Source: Aphanomyces cochlioides
Taxonomy: Eukaryota > Oomycota > Saprolegniomycetes > Saprolegniales > Verrucalvaceae
Assembly (NCBI GenBank): GCA_019828595.1
Contig: JAHQRK010000024.1
Span: 744,001-808,000 of the forward strand
Length of the DNA stretch: 64,000 nt
Reading direction: 5' to 3'
Positions 45,326-56,126 of this stretch are shown in pieces. Made by a program: the position numbers and the translations under genes. The notes beneath the pieces are model-generated. The model searched no databases, was not told the origin of the DNA, and was given only the letters and a program-made list of their open reading frames with translations. Numbering within the stretch: position 1 is the first letter of the stretch; every line of letters begins with the position of its first letter.

Positions 45326-46414
45326 ATGCTCGTGCTGCAATGCCACAACGACGTATATGAACTTAAGCCAGGCCGCAATGCAATCGGTAGCGATTCCACC
45401 AAATGCCATTTGGTTTGTGTCTCCGTCACTATGAGTGCAAGAACTCACGCGATGACATTAGGTGTTCAAGGGTCTAGCTGCGACTCATGCAACCATGATG
45501 GTGGCGAGCAAAACATACGAAGTTACTCTTCATCCACTTGACTCCGTTTCCTGCAATGGCAAACGTATTTTATTACCAACGAAGATTGAGCTGGGTGATA
45601 CACTTGACTTTGGCGGCATGGCTACATCGTTCAAGCTGGAGCTTCTTGTCACCCACTCAGTTGGTGCAGCTTTGGGTGCCCTCAACAACATGAAAACAAA
45701 GGAATCAAAATCTGTGAGCAAAAAACATCGAAATGCACTGATACCTCTTGGTAGATCGACCCAGCCTACATCAACGACAACTTTGTGTCGTCACAGCTCC
45801 TTGACTCGGCTAAACGGTAAGAAACTCAGCGCACATGCAATTAACAAAACTTCTGAAGGACGAATCAAAGCTTTGACATTGACAGCGACGACGAAAACAA
45901 CGACGACGACGCGGAAGAAAATCCAGTAGACGACAGCACTGAGCAGGCACTTGAGTCAACTGATATCATCGAGACTTTTACAAGCCCTCGATACTGTCAC
46001 AAACGGACGGCCCGAGTAAAGAAAACTCGCGCTGGATTTCAATACATTACAGTGACTCAATCGCAGTGGATGCACATTGAGCGCACAAAGTGGAAGAAAG
46101 CGCTCCAAGTTGCACTTGTAAACGTTCAACAACTACAGCAACAGCTGACAACAGCCACTCAAGATGCCGATTCACAAACTCCGTCGGATTGGACACCAGA
46201 TCAAAGATATGACGAGTCCTGGGGGCTATTTGCGTGGCTGAAATACGGATTCTCCAAGCTCTGTTCATGGCCTTATGCCCATTCAAAATTTGCATTGATC
46301 TTGTATGGTTTGTCGTACCTTCTCTATCAAGGTATGTACATTGTCGTGGGTACAAATGCCTTACCCGAACTGCAGGAAAAGCACACATTCGCAGTTCGAA
46401 AGCACCATAACTGA
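45326..46414 (+). CDS. FHA-domain protein with C-terminal membrane segment (4 exons, 318 aa)
   Basis: Exons are 45326-45412, 45462-45713, 45755-45816 and 45859-46414, with introns of 49, 41 and 42 nt. Residues 1-100 look like an FHA domain: YELKPGRNAIGSDSTKCHLV (GR/S motif region), ATHATMMV in the SxxH position, and CNGKRILLPTKIELGDTLDF (NG, then a late strand). FHA domains bind phosphothreonine. An acidic stretch (DIDSDDENNDDDAEENP), a coiled-coil-prone piece (ALVNVQQLQQQL) and a hydrophobic helix FALILYGLSYLLYQGMYIVV near the C-terminus follow. The last suggests tail anchoring with the FHA domain in the cytosol. The canonical Ser/His pair is not clearly conserved. Confidence 0.75.
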
Positions 46415-46550
46415 TTTAGCTATACCTTATTACAAATTCAATTGAATTGATCAATGTCTCATTCGTGAGACTAATGTCTCGAGAGTTTTCGGAGACATTG
46501 AACTCATACGAAATCAAATTGCAACTAATGTCGCCACTGACTGCTTTCAT

Positions 46551-46955
46551 TTGCCCATATGTGTGTCGAAAAACATGAGCCACGAACGAGATCAAATGGC
46601 TGACGCTATCCTGCTGGTTCATTTCTACTCCGTAGGAATGTTTGGAGCGACCACAACTAGAGTCAAAGGCGTGGGATTTTTCAATTCAATGACATACTCT
46701 CGACAGATGAAAGCAATGTTCATGGCTGCACAAGGACATTTATCTGTGAGTTTCAAGTGCATCCTCAATATTTCCCAAAGATCATCACACTATCAACTCG
46801 CGGCAGGAAGTACAACTTCTCTCAATATCTTGACACGTCTTTATTCCTCTCGTATCGCAACCAAGGCAGGGTCAAGTCGTAGGCAGAGTTGCTGCACTTT
46901 TTACAAGATACCTTTTCCCATCCTACGATTGGTCCAGGTTAAGCCAATCAAGTGA
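46551..46955 (+). CDS. Possible coding stretch between the two FHA genes, unknown
   Basis: An open frame runs from about 46455 to 46955 with no good ATG at its start; the first ATG in frame is at about 46575 (MSHERDQMADAILLVHFYSV). It has no motif I recognise. It may be an unrecognised exon of a neighbour, a remnant, or chance. It overlaps CCAAT boxes upstream of the next gene, which argues against a real long exon. Confidence 0.2.
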   Translation: MPICVSKNMSHERDQMADAILLVHFYSVGMFGATTTRVKGVGFFNSMTYSRQMKAMFMAAQGHLSVSFKCILNISQRSSHYQLAAGSTTSLNILTRLYSSRIATKAGSSRRQSCCTFYKIPFPILRLVQVKPIK

Positions 46956-46985
46956 AATAATTTCGAAATGATGAGCTCGGATTGG
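46928..46985 (+). promoter_or_regulatory. CCAAT/ATTGG boxes upstream of the second FHA gene
   Basis: ATTGG at 46928, CCAAT at 46944 and ATTGG at 46981 lie 107-164 bp before the ATG at 47092. Confidence 0.4.
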
Positions 46986-47091
46986 TCATAGGATTATCCG
47001 AAAAATTCCATACAATTGACTAAGGACATTCACTTTCATTTTCTTCCGGATACGACCAACAAGATACAAAGCGGCGATCTGCAGTAAGGAC

Positions 47092-50000
47092 ATGGCCGTC
47101 CTGTCGAGTGATGACGAAGAACACGAGCTTCGTGATGGTGAAAATGTGATTGGGAGCGCTCAGGACAAGTGTGACGTGGTACGTGCTCGCATATATTGTG
47201 TATCGAGCTGTGACGTCGAGAAAAGGTGCTCCAAGGACCTAATGTTGCCACTTTGCACGCAATGCTCGACGTGACACAAGACGGGGTATGATCATACTTG
47301 CATCTCTGCATAATTTACCTTGAACTAGATGCTATTGACAGATCTCAATACGCCAGTCGGAACATATTTGAATGGTGTTCGCATTATACAGCCTGAGAAG
47401 ATAGTCCATGGCGATTCGATCACATTTGGACCAACGGGCAAAATATACAAGTACACTACAGTCGGAAGTTTTTGTCATGCGTTATACAGGCTGGATATGG
47501 CCCTAACACCATCAGTGACCAAATCGATTACAAGTCGAGCGTCGGATATTCCACCCATGTTTAGCACCAGTATGCAGGCTTCAACCAGCCTCGAAGGAAA
47601 CAAACGCCCATCCAGAGTATTCACATCCTACCGTAATGAACTCTCTGTCGATAATTCGTTGAGAGAGCTGGTTGAGCGGCAGCTGAATCGTCGATCCAAG
47701 CTTTCTTCTTCTCTCATGTCCTCATTGCCAGTGATTTCGTCTCTGTCTCCATCTCATCGCAACCTTCTCGAGAGGGAGAAACTGCGCCTATCTCAGAAAC
47801 TTCGAGATATTCACAACGTAGCTCACTCGATTTTACTGGAGTTCACATGTATTTTAGGTTATGCTTGGAAATGCGACTATCAATGACACTTATTTAGCCG
47901 CCAATCCGTATGTATTTTATTGAATTTTATGACCTGCATATCCATCGCGTAGTGACGATGACGATGAATTGCCTGAACTGTCTGAGAAACCACAAACCCC
48001 TTTGGGGGGCGACGATGACGAAGAGGATGATGACCTTCCAGAAACAGTTGAGCAGATCCCTCTGCAGCCAAAGGCACCGAGGCCGCAACGAACTACATTA
48101 CAACAATCGGCAATTGATAATCGCATTCATACGCATCGAATCAAGAGCTGGTCTAAGGCTTGGAGTGCATGGGTTCTTATTGTGCAAGCGAGAAAACAGC
48201 GACTCCTTGACCAAAAGAAGAATACCGCAGCTTCAAAAATTCAGAGGTTGTATGCTTCATGGCGATTACGAAAGCAAATTTGGAGTCGTTTGCAACGGCG
48301 CCTCTATTTAACAAAAATGCTTCGTGATGTTGCAAAGCTCCATAAACGCTATGCATTGCAAACGTGGCGCGCATGGACATCGGAAGCCTTGATCGACATG
48401 TTTCAGCGGCACGTTAGCCAAACATGGTGGGCCAGAACTACCAACAAGAAAGCATTCAGCGAATGGAAGCAACATTGGAGAAACATGAAAGACAGGAAGG
48501 AGCACCTTAGTCGCGTCTTGCGGTTTCTTCTCACATCGACAAAGTTGAGAGCATTTTTGCTCTGGAAGACATGGCGCCACGAAATTGAAACAAAAGCTGC
48601 TTTAGCCAAAGTTACCGACGAGCACAACAAGAACAAGCAACTTGTCCAGACGATGGCGACGCAATCGCACGCTGAAGCTACGTATGACAATGATCCTATT
48701 AATTCTTCTTCACTTCTCTTCTAGAGCTTGGAGCGAGCAAGCCAAAGAGATGAGTCAGCACTTGCAAAGAGAAGCAACATTAAAAGCTGAGATCGAAGAG
48801 CTAACTCGAAAATGGCAAAAAATGGCGCTTGTGGTTAAAGTCGATGCAAATGTCCAGACAGAAAATGCACCAAGCACCAAATCCTCCACCTTGCTGTCCC
48901 ATACGCTCCTAAAAACAGTTGTTGGTGAAGTCAAGGAGAAACATTTGCGAGCTGTCATTGAAAGTTTGGAAAGCGAGTTGCACACTTACCAAGCACGCGA
49001 AACAAAGTCACATTGTCACTAACGCTATCCAATTAACCTGAAACCTAGACTCAACGACGAAATCAAGCAGCTCTTAGCAGCTAGATTGCGACAATCAACC
49101 GACATGGGTGAACTTCGAGATAGAATGAAACAACTTCAAGACACTTTGGTCCATCAAACAAATGAATTTGAATTGTTCAAACAGCTCTGACTTCAAGTGT
49201 ACTGATTTCCATTTTAGGACCAAATCAAAGCATGAGGCAGCACTGAAAAATGCGGCTGAGCAAGAACTAGTGCTGAAACTACAAATCGCGGAGTTAGAAG
49301 CCGCTGCCCAGGCCAAGATGAGCATGGCAGCCAAGTTGATATATCTCCTTGATGAAAATTTCACTGAAAGTTCTTGTAGCACTCAAACCGAAGGGAATTC
49401 AGACGGCGACATCAATGCTAAATTGAACGCTCAAAAAGCTCAGGCAACTATTCGTGAAGCGGCTTTGCTTTTGAAGCTACAAAACCAAGAGAGTGCTATC
49501 AATACGTTGAAAACAAATCATGCTGAGCAAATCGCCAAAGCAATACAAGAAGCATCGCAAACATCTGCCATGTATGTCGCACGAATTTCGTGTATTTAAT
49601 GATGCCCCTGAAGGGAATTGGATCGTTATAGGAAGATGCTCGAAGCGGCTGAGCAGAAATTTCAGTCAGAGCAAAAGCAAACAATGACAAACGTACGTAT
49701 TTTCGGCAATTAGGGCAAAACTGACGTTCCCATACTAGGCAAATCAAGTTCAAACACAATGGAACAATCATGTCCAAGACTTTCTTGAAGAAATGGTTAC
49801 GCAGGTACAATATGAATCAAAGCAACGAATCCTAACATGTCAAGTATGACTTACGACTTCTGCGCGTCTCCAATGAGCTCGAACAACTTATTAATGATAA
49901 GATGAATGGCGCGCAGTTCAGAGCAGCATCAGTACGATATAGATTTAACGATGCAATTGCATTAACCATGACATAGCAATTGGTCGGATACGCTCAGGAA

Positions 50001-50421
50001 GAGCGTTTGAATCAATACAAAGTTCTCAGCGAGCTTTACGACCAATTGCTCCAATCTGAATCAGACAATCAAGTTGTCGCAGCCAACATGGAATGGACAC
50101 AAAATGGGCAGTTTCTTCACGAAATGCTTCTTCAGGTTGTGTGAACAGTCATATGCAGCTCATCTGAGTAGAGATTCCATCGGTTGCATCAGCTCCACGA
50201 AAGCTTAGCCCAACACTCGGCAACTATGGAACATGGCCTGGACTCGAAAAAACTCGAGTACGCCAAGGTACCAAACGATCCGTCGATTTTGTATCAATGG
50301 CGGCATAATTTAGTTTCTTGCGCAAACAATGCATACTCGACAAACCGAATTTGTGACGCAAGCTGCATCCATCATGCATCAAATTGCTCGTGCTCAAGCC
50401 CATCGCCAACAGCAACCCTAA
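47092..50421 (+). CDS. FHA / IQ / SFI1-like coiled-coil protein, multi-exon
   Basis: The ATG at 47092 starts an FHA-like domain (GENVIGSAQDKCDVV, NVATLHAMLDV, then TPVGTYLNGVRI, GDSITFGP) split by two short introns. After a low-complexity part, 47969-48700 encodes an acidic stretch, an IQ motif (AASKIQRLYASWRLRKQ) and Trp-rich SFI1-like repeats (QTWRAWTSEALI, SEWKQHWRNMKDR, FLLWKTWRHE). Long coiled coils follow to the C-terminus (VTQAASIMHQIARAQAHRQQ, TAA at 50419-50421). IQ and SFI1 repeats bind calmodulin or centrin, so a basal-body or centrosomal role is plausible. About ten introns are needed, and one near 49190 lacks a standard GT donor. Exon details downstream of 49 kb are approximate. 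Confidence 0.68.
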
Positions 50422-50592
50422 TGCTCCTATTTAAACCCAAAGCTTTCGATCTTCAGTGTTTCATTTCTGAATTGCCTTTCGAACAAGCTTGTCATCAACA
50501 ATTTTAGCGCATTGACTTGCCCACTTGCCGTTATTAAAATAACGGCAAGGTAAGTGTCAATGAACAAGATGAAGAGCTCAGTATATATAATT
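50422..50592. other. Convergent spacer (FHA/IQ gene and kinase gene)
   Basis: A 171-bp gap between two gene ends that face each other. It includes a short inverted repeat, ttgccgttattaaaataacggcaa (about 50526-50549), that could form a hairpin near both transcript ends. Confidence 0.55.
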
Positions 50593-52731
50593 TTAAAAAT
50601 GGTGGATATCGCTCGGGCGATGGTTATCAATCTGCTCTGTGCAGCGGTACGTAAAGTTGGTAAAGGCATCGGCATGGGCCTCTGGCATTACATAATCGGC
50701 GCCACGGACTGAGACCGTCATCATATCGACGCTCGATTCGCTTGGACGAGTGGAAGGCACGTTTGGAACGAATGAAGGCTGGATCTGACGCTTGTACACT
50801 TTGTCCCATGGCACGTCGGCAAAGAATGGATGAGCCATTACTTCTTTTCCACCGTGAAAGCCCAGACGCTGGTTTGGTTTTCGCGTGAGGAGACCACGAA
50901 GCAGGGATCGAGCGTCTTCGGAAAAGTATTTTGACGATAGGTCAAGTGGTTCGTGGAGAATATTGTAGAAATTTTTTTGGCGATTCGAGTTGTAAAACGG
51001 CGTACTACCACTGAGCATTTCGTACATGATGATACCAAAGCTCCACCAGTCAACAGCTTTCCCGTAAGGTTTACGACGCAGCAGTTCTGGGGCCAAATAT
51101 TCAGGTGTACCGCAGAATGTCACAGCGTCATGCTCCATTTTGACTTGCTCCTTACTCAGGCCAAAATCTGCCAGTGCAATAAAACCGTCTTCGTCCATGA
51201 GAATGTTTTCGAGCTTGAGATCGCGGAAGACAATATCACACGAATGGAGATGGGTAAAGGCAAGAACAAGCTGGGCACCGTAGAGCCGTGCTTGGTGTTC
51301 TTTAAAACGGCGTTGTTGACGTAGCACTTGAAAGAGCGAACCGCCTGCATAATAATCCATGACGAGGTACAGATTCCCTGAATTTTGGAATGCATAACGT
51401 AAGCGCACAATAAACGGATGATCAATTGCTTGAAGGAGTTTGCGTTCCGTTCGAGTGTGTTCAACCTGAGCTTTCGCGACAACGTGCTCTTTTTTCAACA
51501 CCTTCATGGCAAAAATGTCACCGCTCTTCTTGCGCCGAACAAGCATGACTTTGCCAAAAGCACCTTTTCCGAGTACTTTTAACAAATCAAAATCATCGAC
51601 GGTCATGGACGACTTCTTGACTGGGACATCCCGAGTCATTGCCGCTCGGTTGAGAAACTTGTCGACAACATTTACTCGATTCCATCGTGCTTCAGTACGC
51701 TGGAATTCATATGCATTTGGCGCTTCGAAGAACCGAAATACTGAATCCAATACTGTCTGAGTCACAGAGCTATGATGCGTTGGGGCTTTTGGACCTGCAG
51801 ACATGATCAATCCAAGTTGGTTGGCTGTCGTCTGTGGAATTTCTTTTCCAAACCCAACCTCATCAGAAGGTTCCCATCGTACCCATCTCGGTCCAAGGAA
51901 AGGGTGTAGTTCAGGTGGACACTTGTCACTCGCTTGGCATTCGAGGAAGCCTAGATTTCCTAGGCGGGGTTGTAAATTAGCCATGATTCGTGGGTTGAAG
52001 AGGAGGTTGGTCACAAGAACACCTCCGTATCCATAAGCCAAGAAGTGGATTTGATGTGCTGCAGATGGGTAGATATAGTTTTCCCATACATGGTGGACGT
52101 GTTCTTCTGGTGTTGACGAACCAGGGATTGGAATCTTGGTATTGTCAGGCTGAAGAACTGTGTTTGCATTTGGATTGAGTACAACAACACCATAGCCCTT
52201 GTCGATCGCCTTCCGAAAGTACGGAAGCATTGATCCAACATTGACACCGGATCGCAAGAGCAAACTGCGACTCCAAATACCACTGGTAGCACCACGGGAA
52301 CTGCACACAAACACAAGCAATTTCTTGGCGGCATTAAAATGTTTGGATGCAAAAAATTGACACATTGCGGGTGCTCCAGCATAAGGAATTGAGTGTTCAA
52401 GGAACCCCAGTTCAAGACGCATGCGGGTGTGGACGTACGAGATGACATTTGACAGCATAACTTCGGAATTCAAGATTTCAGTCTTCATGATGCGTGCTCC
52501 CGTGACTCGGTCGCATAAAAAACCCGATACGCGGTTGATCACATATTCTGGATCGGGAAAGTCCACTTCAGGTTCCTCTTCATCAAAATCATCCAAACTT
52601 TTCATGGCGCACTTCGCTGGGAACTTTTCTGCCACAGTATCCAAGTCGCAGGCGATCATTCCTTTTCCTTTGGCTTTAAATCCAATGTGCGACGCGATGA
52701 ATTGCGATTGAGACAGCGCTGGTTCCGCCAT
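50593..52731 (-). CDS. Arb2-domain / AGC-type Ser/Thr kinase fusion (712 aa, single exon)
   Basis: The ATG at 52731 starts MAEPALSQSQF. Residues about 60-270 look like an Arb2/FAM172-type alpha/beta-hydrolase-like domain (GFLCDRVTGARI, KKLLVFVCSSRGATSGIWSR, GYGVVVLNPNANT, HFLAYGYGGVLVTNLL with a nucleophile-elbow-like GYGG). Residues about 380-635 form an AGC kinase: GKGAFGKV (P-loop), AMKVLKKEHV (Lys), FRDLKLEN (catalytic Asp), DFGLSKEQV, TFCGTPEYLAPE (activation loop). A C-tail follows with the hydrophobic motif FTNFTY typical of PDK1/TORC2-regulated kinases. No stop or frame change interrupts the join, so the fusion is real in this sequence. Substrates are unknown. Confidence 0.9.
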   Translation of the reverse strand: MAEPALSQSQFIASHIGFKAKGKGMIACDLDTVAEKFPAKCAMKSLDDFDEEEPEVDFPDPEYVINRVSGFLCDRVTGARIMKTEILNSEVMLSNVISYVHTRMRLELGFLEHSIPYAGAPAMCQFFASKHFNAAKKLLVFVCSSRGATSGIWSRSLLLRSGVNVGSMLPYFRKAIDKGYGVVVLNPNANTVLQPDNTKIPIPGSSTPEEHVHHVWENYIYPSAAHQIHFLAYGYGGVLVTNLLFNPRIMANLQPRLGNLGFLECQASDKCPPELHPFLGPRWVRWEPSDEVGFGKEIPQTTANQLGLIMSAGPKAPTHHSSVTQTVLDSVFRFFEAPNAYEFQRTEARWNRVNVVDKFLNRAAMTRDVPVKKSSMTVDDFDLLKVLGKGAFGKVMLVRRKKSGDIFAMKVLKKEHVVAKAQVEHTRTERKLLQAIDHPFIVRLRYAFQNSGNLYLVMDYYAGGSLFQVLRQQRRFKEHQARLYGAQLVLAFTHLHSCDIVFRDLKLENILMDEDGFIALADFGLSKEQVKMEHDAVTFCGTPEYLAPELLRRKPYGKAVDWWSFGIIMYEMLSGSTPFYNSNRQKNFYNILHEPLDLSSKYFSEDARSLLRGLLTRKPNQRLGFHGGKEVMAHPFFADVPWDKVYKRQIQPSFVPNVPSTRPSESSVDMMTVSVRGADYVMPEAHADAFTNFTYRCTEQIDNHRPSDIHHF

Positions 52732-53701
52732 CGTCGAGATCAGTGCGCAGGAGTGCGCTGATTGGAAAATGAGGAAAAGGAATTGCTGCCATAATAAAAC
52801 CAAATGGATAAAACCACGTTTAATTAGAAAGTACATGCAAGTCTGGTTTAACAGCTGTAAGTTCATTCACATGGTCCACTCTTGTCAAACATACAACATA
52901 TCGTGTGCATCCTGTCTTTGCTGTTGAGTAGTCGGAGCACAAGAGAGCAAGAGCTGTCAACGATATGAAGATCTGTACTTGAACGAGGTGATGCATCGAA
53001 GTCCAGTGGCATGAGGAATTGATTTGATTTGGATTCATCTGAGTTTGGCTTAGCAGAAAAGCAAAGAACGATTAAACGTGTTTTTTCATCGAATGTGTCA
53101 TGTGTCACCAGTAAAGAACGTCCAGCTGAGTTATGCGAGAGCCGACTCTCTCACGAGAGGCGGAGAAAAAAGGACTGCAAAGCAAAGCAAACGCCAGCCA
53201 TCGAGTCCATCATATCAACGATGAGGATGTCTCAATCCTTGACGTAACGACGTTCTACACTTGCGTTCGTACCCTCTATTTGAAGCAATCAAAGTTTTTG
53301 CTCTTGCAACAAATATGGACTTCAAAATTTCAAGTCCACAAATGACCTGACGATAATGGAAGCAGGGACATCCAAGGAGGCAGATAATTCTTCTACGCGT
53401 CTCTCTTTGCTCAGTCTGGTTATGGACTTGTCTCTCAACTGTTCAAGGGCCATCTCTCCCCAAAGCAAAAACATCACATTGCAAACCAGAGGAAGCTTCA
53501 TTTTAATGACATATCCAAGGTTGTGCCATCATATGTCACTAATTAAATACAATTTTAAAAATTTCTGTCAGATAATGTATGTCACTAATTTCAAAAGTCA
53601 TTAAAATAAGGTATTTTGCATGTTGTGGCCGGGGTATACAAAGCTCGAGTCATTTTTCAGAAAAGGCGCCAGAGCATCATCCCGTCTTTCCTCAGGAAGA
53701 G
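52732..53701. other. Divergent intergenic region, no gene recognised
   Basis: An ATTGG box lies at 52761, 30 bp upstream of the kinase start. ORFs of 70-82 codons at 53133-53604 have no recognisable motifs. An inverted pair, tcattttaatgacat (about 53500) and gtcattaaaataagg (about 53599), encloses two copies of tatgtcactaatt. That motif also occurs at 63048, so a small dispersed repeat is possible. Confidence 0.45.
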
Positions 53702-56123
53702 ATGATGGACGATCGTGCTGGACGTTGTAGATCTCTCCTCACGACGCTCGTGTTGCTTGCCGGTAGTGTGCAACCACATCGTATTCTACAAGCGTTTATG
53801 GAACATTCTCAACCTTCGACTTCGTCTTCTTCCCTGTGGAATCAAGGAAAGCGAGCGCTTCAAGATGAGTTTGTGCCGGTTGTTATCGGTGTCCACGCAG
53901 AAAACCCAAGTTTATTGGAAGATCATTTTTGGGCCATTTCGGATCCAACGTAAGAACATCGTCCTCAATTGAAATGACAGGATGTTTTGCCTCCAGGAAT
54001 CGCCAATACGGACGCTACCTATCCACCGAAGAGGTCAATGCCTTGACGAAGCCTAGCGATAAAGCCATGACGGATTTGCATCGATGGTTAAGCGAAAATT
54101 CGATGACAGATTATGAGTTCTCGAGCACATCTAACACGATAAAGGTAAGCGACCGAGAATGATGTACCCATGACACGTGGCAGATGCATGCATCCGTGAG
54201 GTCACTCGAAGCTCTATTCAAAACTAAAATCCACGAATATTTTCATGATGAACACACAAACAAGCGCATTCTACGCGCATCAAAGCGTCTCGAGATGCCG
54301 TCTCATCTACTAAACCATGTGTCCTATGTGAACCTCAACTTGCGTCCGATCGGACGATCGTTGAAAGGACGAAGTCATCGTTACAGCAGTTCAGGTGATC
54401 CAATTCAGGACACGCGTTCAGGTGGCGGATGTTCACCAGATTTTCTCCGCACCTGGTATGGCATTCCCAGGCAAGAGAATGCCAACGAAACAAACGCGCA
54501 AGGTATTCCTGAGTTTTACGAAGAGGCATGGAGTGAATCAGACTTGATCAAGTTTTTCGACACGTACATGGCAGGGGAAGCTCTGCCATCACTGGTTACA
54601 CATCAGGTATAAAAGGACCAAGCTAAGCTGAAACTAATTTGTGACAGGTGCCCGATCGAGACAACAGCGATAGTAAGACAAGTGGTGAAGCATCCCTGGA
54701 CTTGCAATACATAACGGCTCTTACCCCTCGGACAACTACATATGTGTGGTCTCAATCAGGAACAAATCCTTACTCCAGCATCGACGAGCCGTTTGTTGAA
54801 TGGGCGGAGGATATTGTTAAGATGTCTCGTCCGGCTTATGTGGTCTCAATCTCCTATTCTGACGATGAACAACATATCTTCGAGTCGTCAGAAGCATATG
54901 CTCGTAGCTTCGACGTACTCCTGATGAAATTGGCCGCTCGCGGTGTGTCTGTACTTATTGCCAGTGGTGACGACGGTGTTGCTGTAAGTCACATTCAGAG
55001 AGGTCAATTTCTCATGCTCAGTATATGTAGGGTCAACGTCCGGGTTTGCAAAAGATTGACATGAGTGACACTACAGCGTGGTGCCAAGTGCATGGTCCCC
55101 AATGGCCCACTAGTAGCCCGTATTTGACCTCAGTCGGGGCTACCATGTTGGCAAAGTCAGAAGACGCCTCGTCTTATTTCAACACGTTGGATGAGGTTGT
55201 CTGTTCCAGCGAGCGCGGATCGTCCATTACCTCCGGAGGTGGATTTTCCAATAAGTATGATCGACCGTCATACCAAGATCAAGCTGTAAAGCAATTTTTG
55301 ACCACTCGCAACCTGCCTCCATCGGTACTCCTTTCAGTTGTAGATATATCATGTTTCATGGGTGTCATATAGAACTTTTTCAATGCATCTGGACGGGCTT
55401 ACCCTGATGTCAGTATGTTCGGCAACAGTTTTCGAGTTTTTGTGAAAGGAGCGACCACTTTTATTTCTGGGACATCAGCATCGACTCCAGTGTTTGCCTC
55501 AGTTCTCACTTTAGTCAACGACATGCGCCTAAATGCTGGTAATCTTGAAACTGTGTGTATGAGCTTAGTTGAGTGTCATAGGCAAACCACCACTTGGCTT
55601 CATCAATCCTGCTTTGTACAAAATCTATGAGAAATATCCACAAGCATTCCATGACATCACTGTGGGTACTAATGCCGCTGGCATGGGACCAGAACGACCT
55701 GTTTGCACTCATTCATTCCATGCTGAGAGTGGATGGGATCCTGCATCAGGTGTTGGAAGTCCTAACTTTGCTGTGCTGAGCCAATTATTGTTCAACGTCG
55801 AAGACGTCCTGTCTGGCAGCAATGAATCCATTTCAACTGAAATTCAACCAGCAAATAAACCGAATGGACCAACAAAAGCGCTCTTTACTGCTTCAATTGC
55901 CTGTCTCGTTGCCTCGTTGTTGTTTGCCATTGCATCTGTCTGTTACGTCCGAAGGCACAGCAACAACAAATCATACCGCGAATTGGACCCCGACAAAGCC
56001 GACACGCCAAAATATCCCACGCCAGAGAAGAAGGATACAAATGCCATTTTCACTATTGATGGTGACGACGATGATGAAGAATCGACTGTAGAATTGACTG
56101 AAGTCAAGCTAGAAAGCTCTTGA
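53702..56123 (+). CDS. Sedolisin-family (S53, tripeptidyl-peptidase-like) serine peptidase with membrane anchor (7 exons, 718 aa)
   Basis: Exons are 53702-53949, 53997-54144, 54184-54606, 54648-54983, 55031-55324, 55373-55538 and 55582-56123. The N-terminal signal sequence (LLTTLVLLAG) precedes a pro-kumamolisin-type propeptide (NRQYGRYLSTEEV, VRSLEALFKTKIHEY). The catalytic part has SGEASLDLQY (Glu and Asp, about residues 287-291), IASGDDGV (oxyanion Asp) and ISGTSASTPVFASV (Ser, about 518). The calcium-site region GWDPASGVGSPNF follows. A C-terminal transmembrane helix (LFTASIACLVASLLFAIASV) and an acidic cytosolic tail follow, so the peptidase would sit on the lumenal or outer face of a membrane. 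The family is active at acidic pH. Its stop is 3 bp from the stop of the opposite gene. Confidence 0.9.
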
Positions 56124-56126
56124 GAT

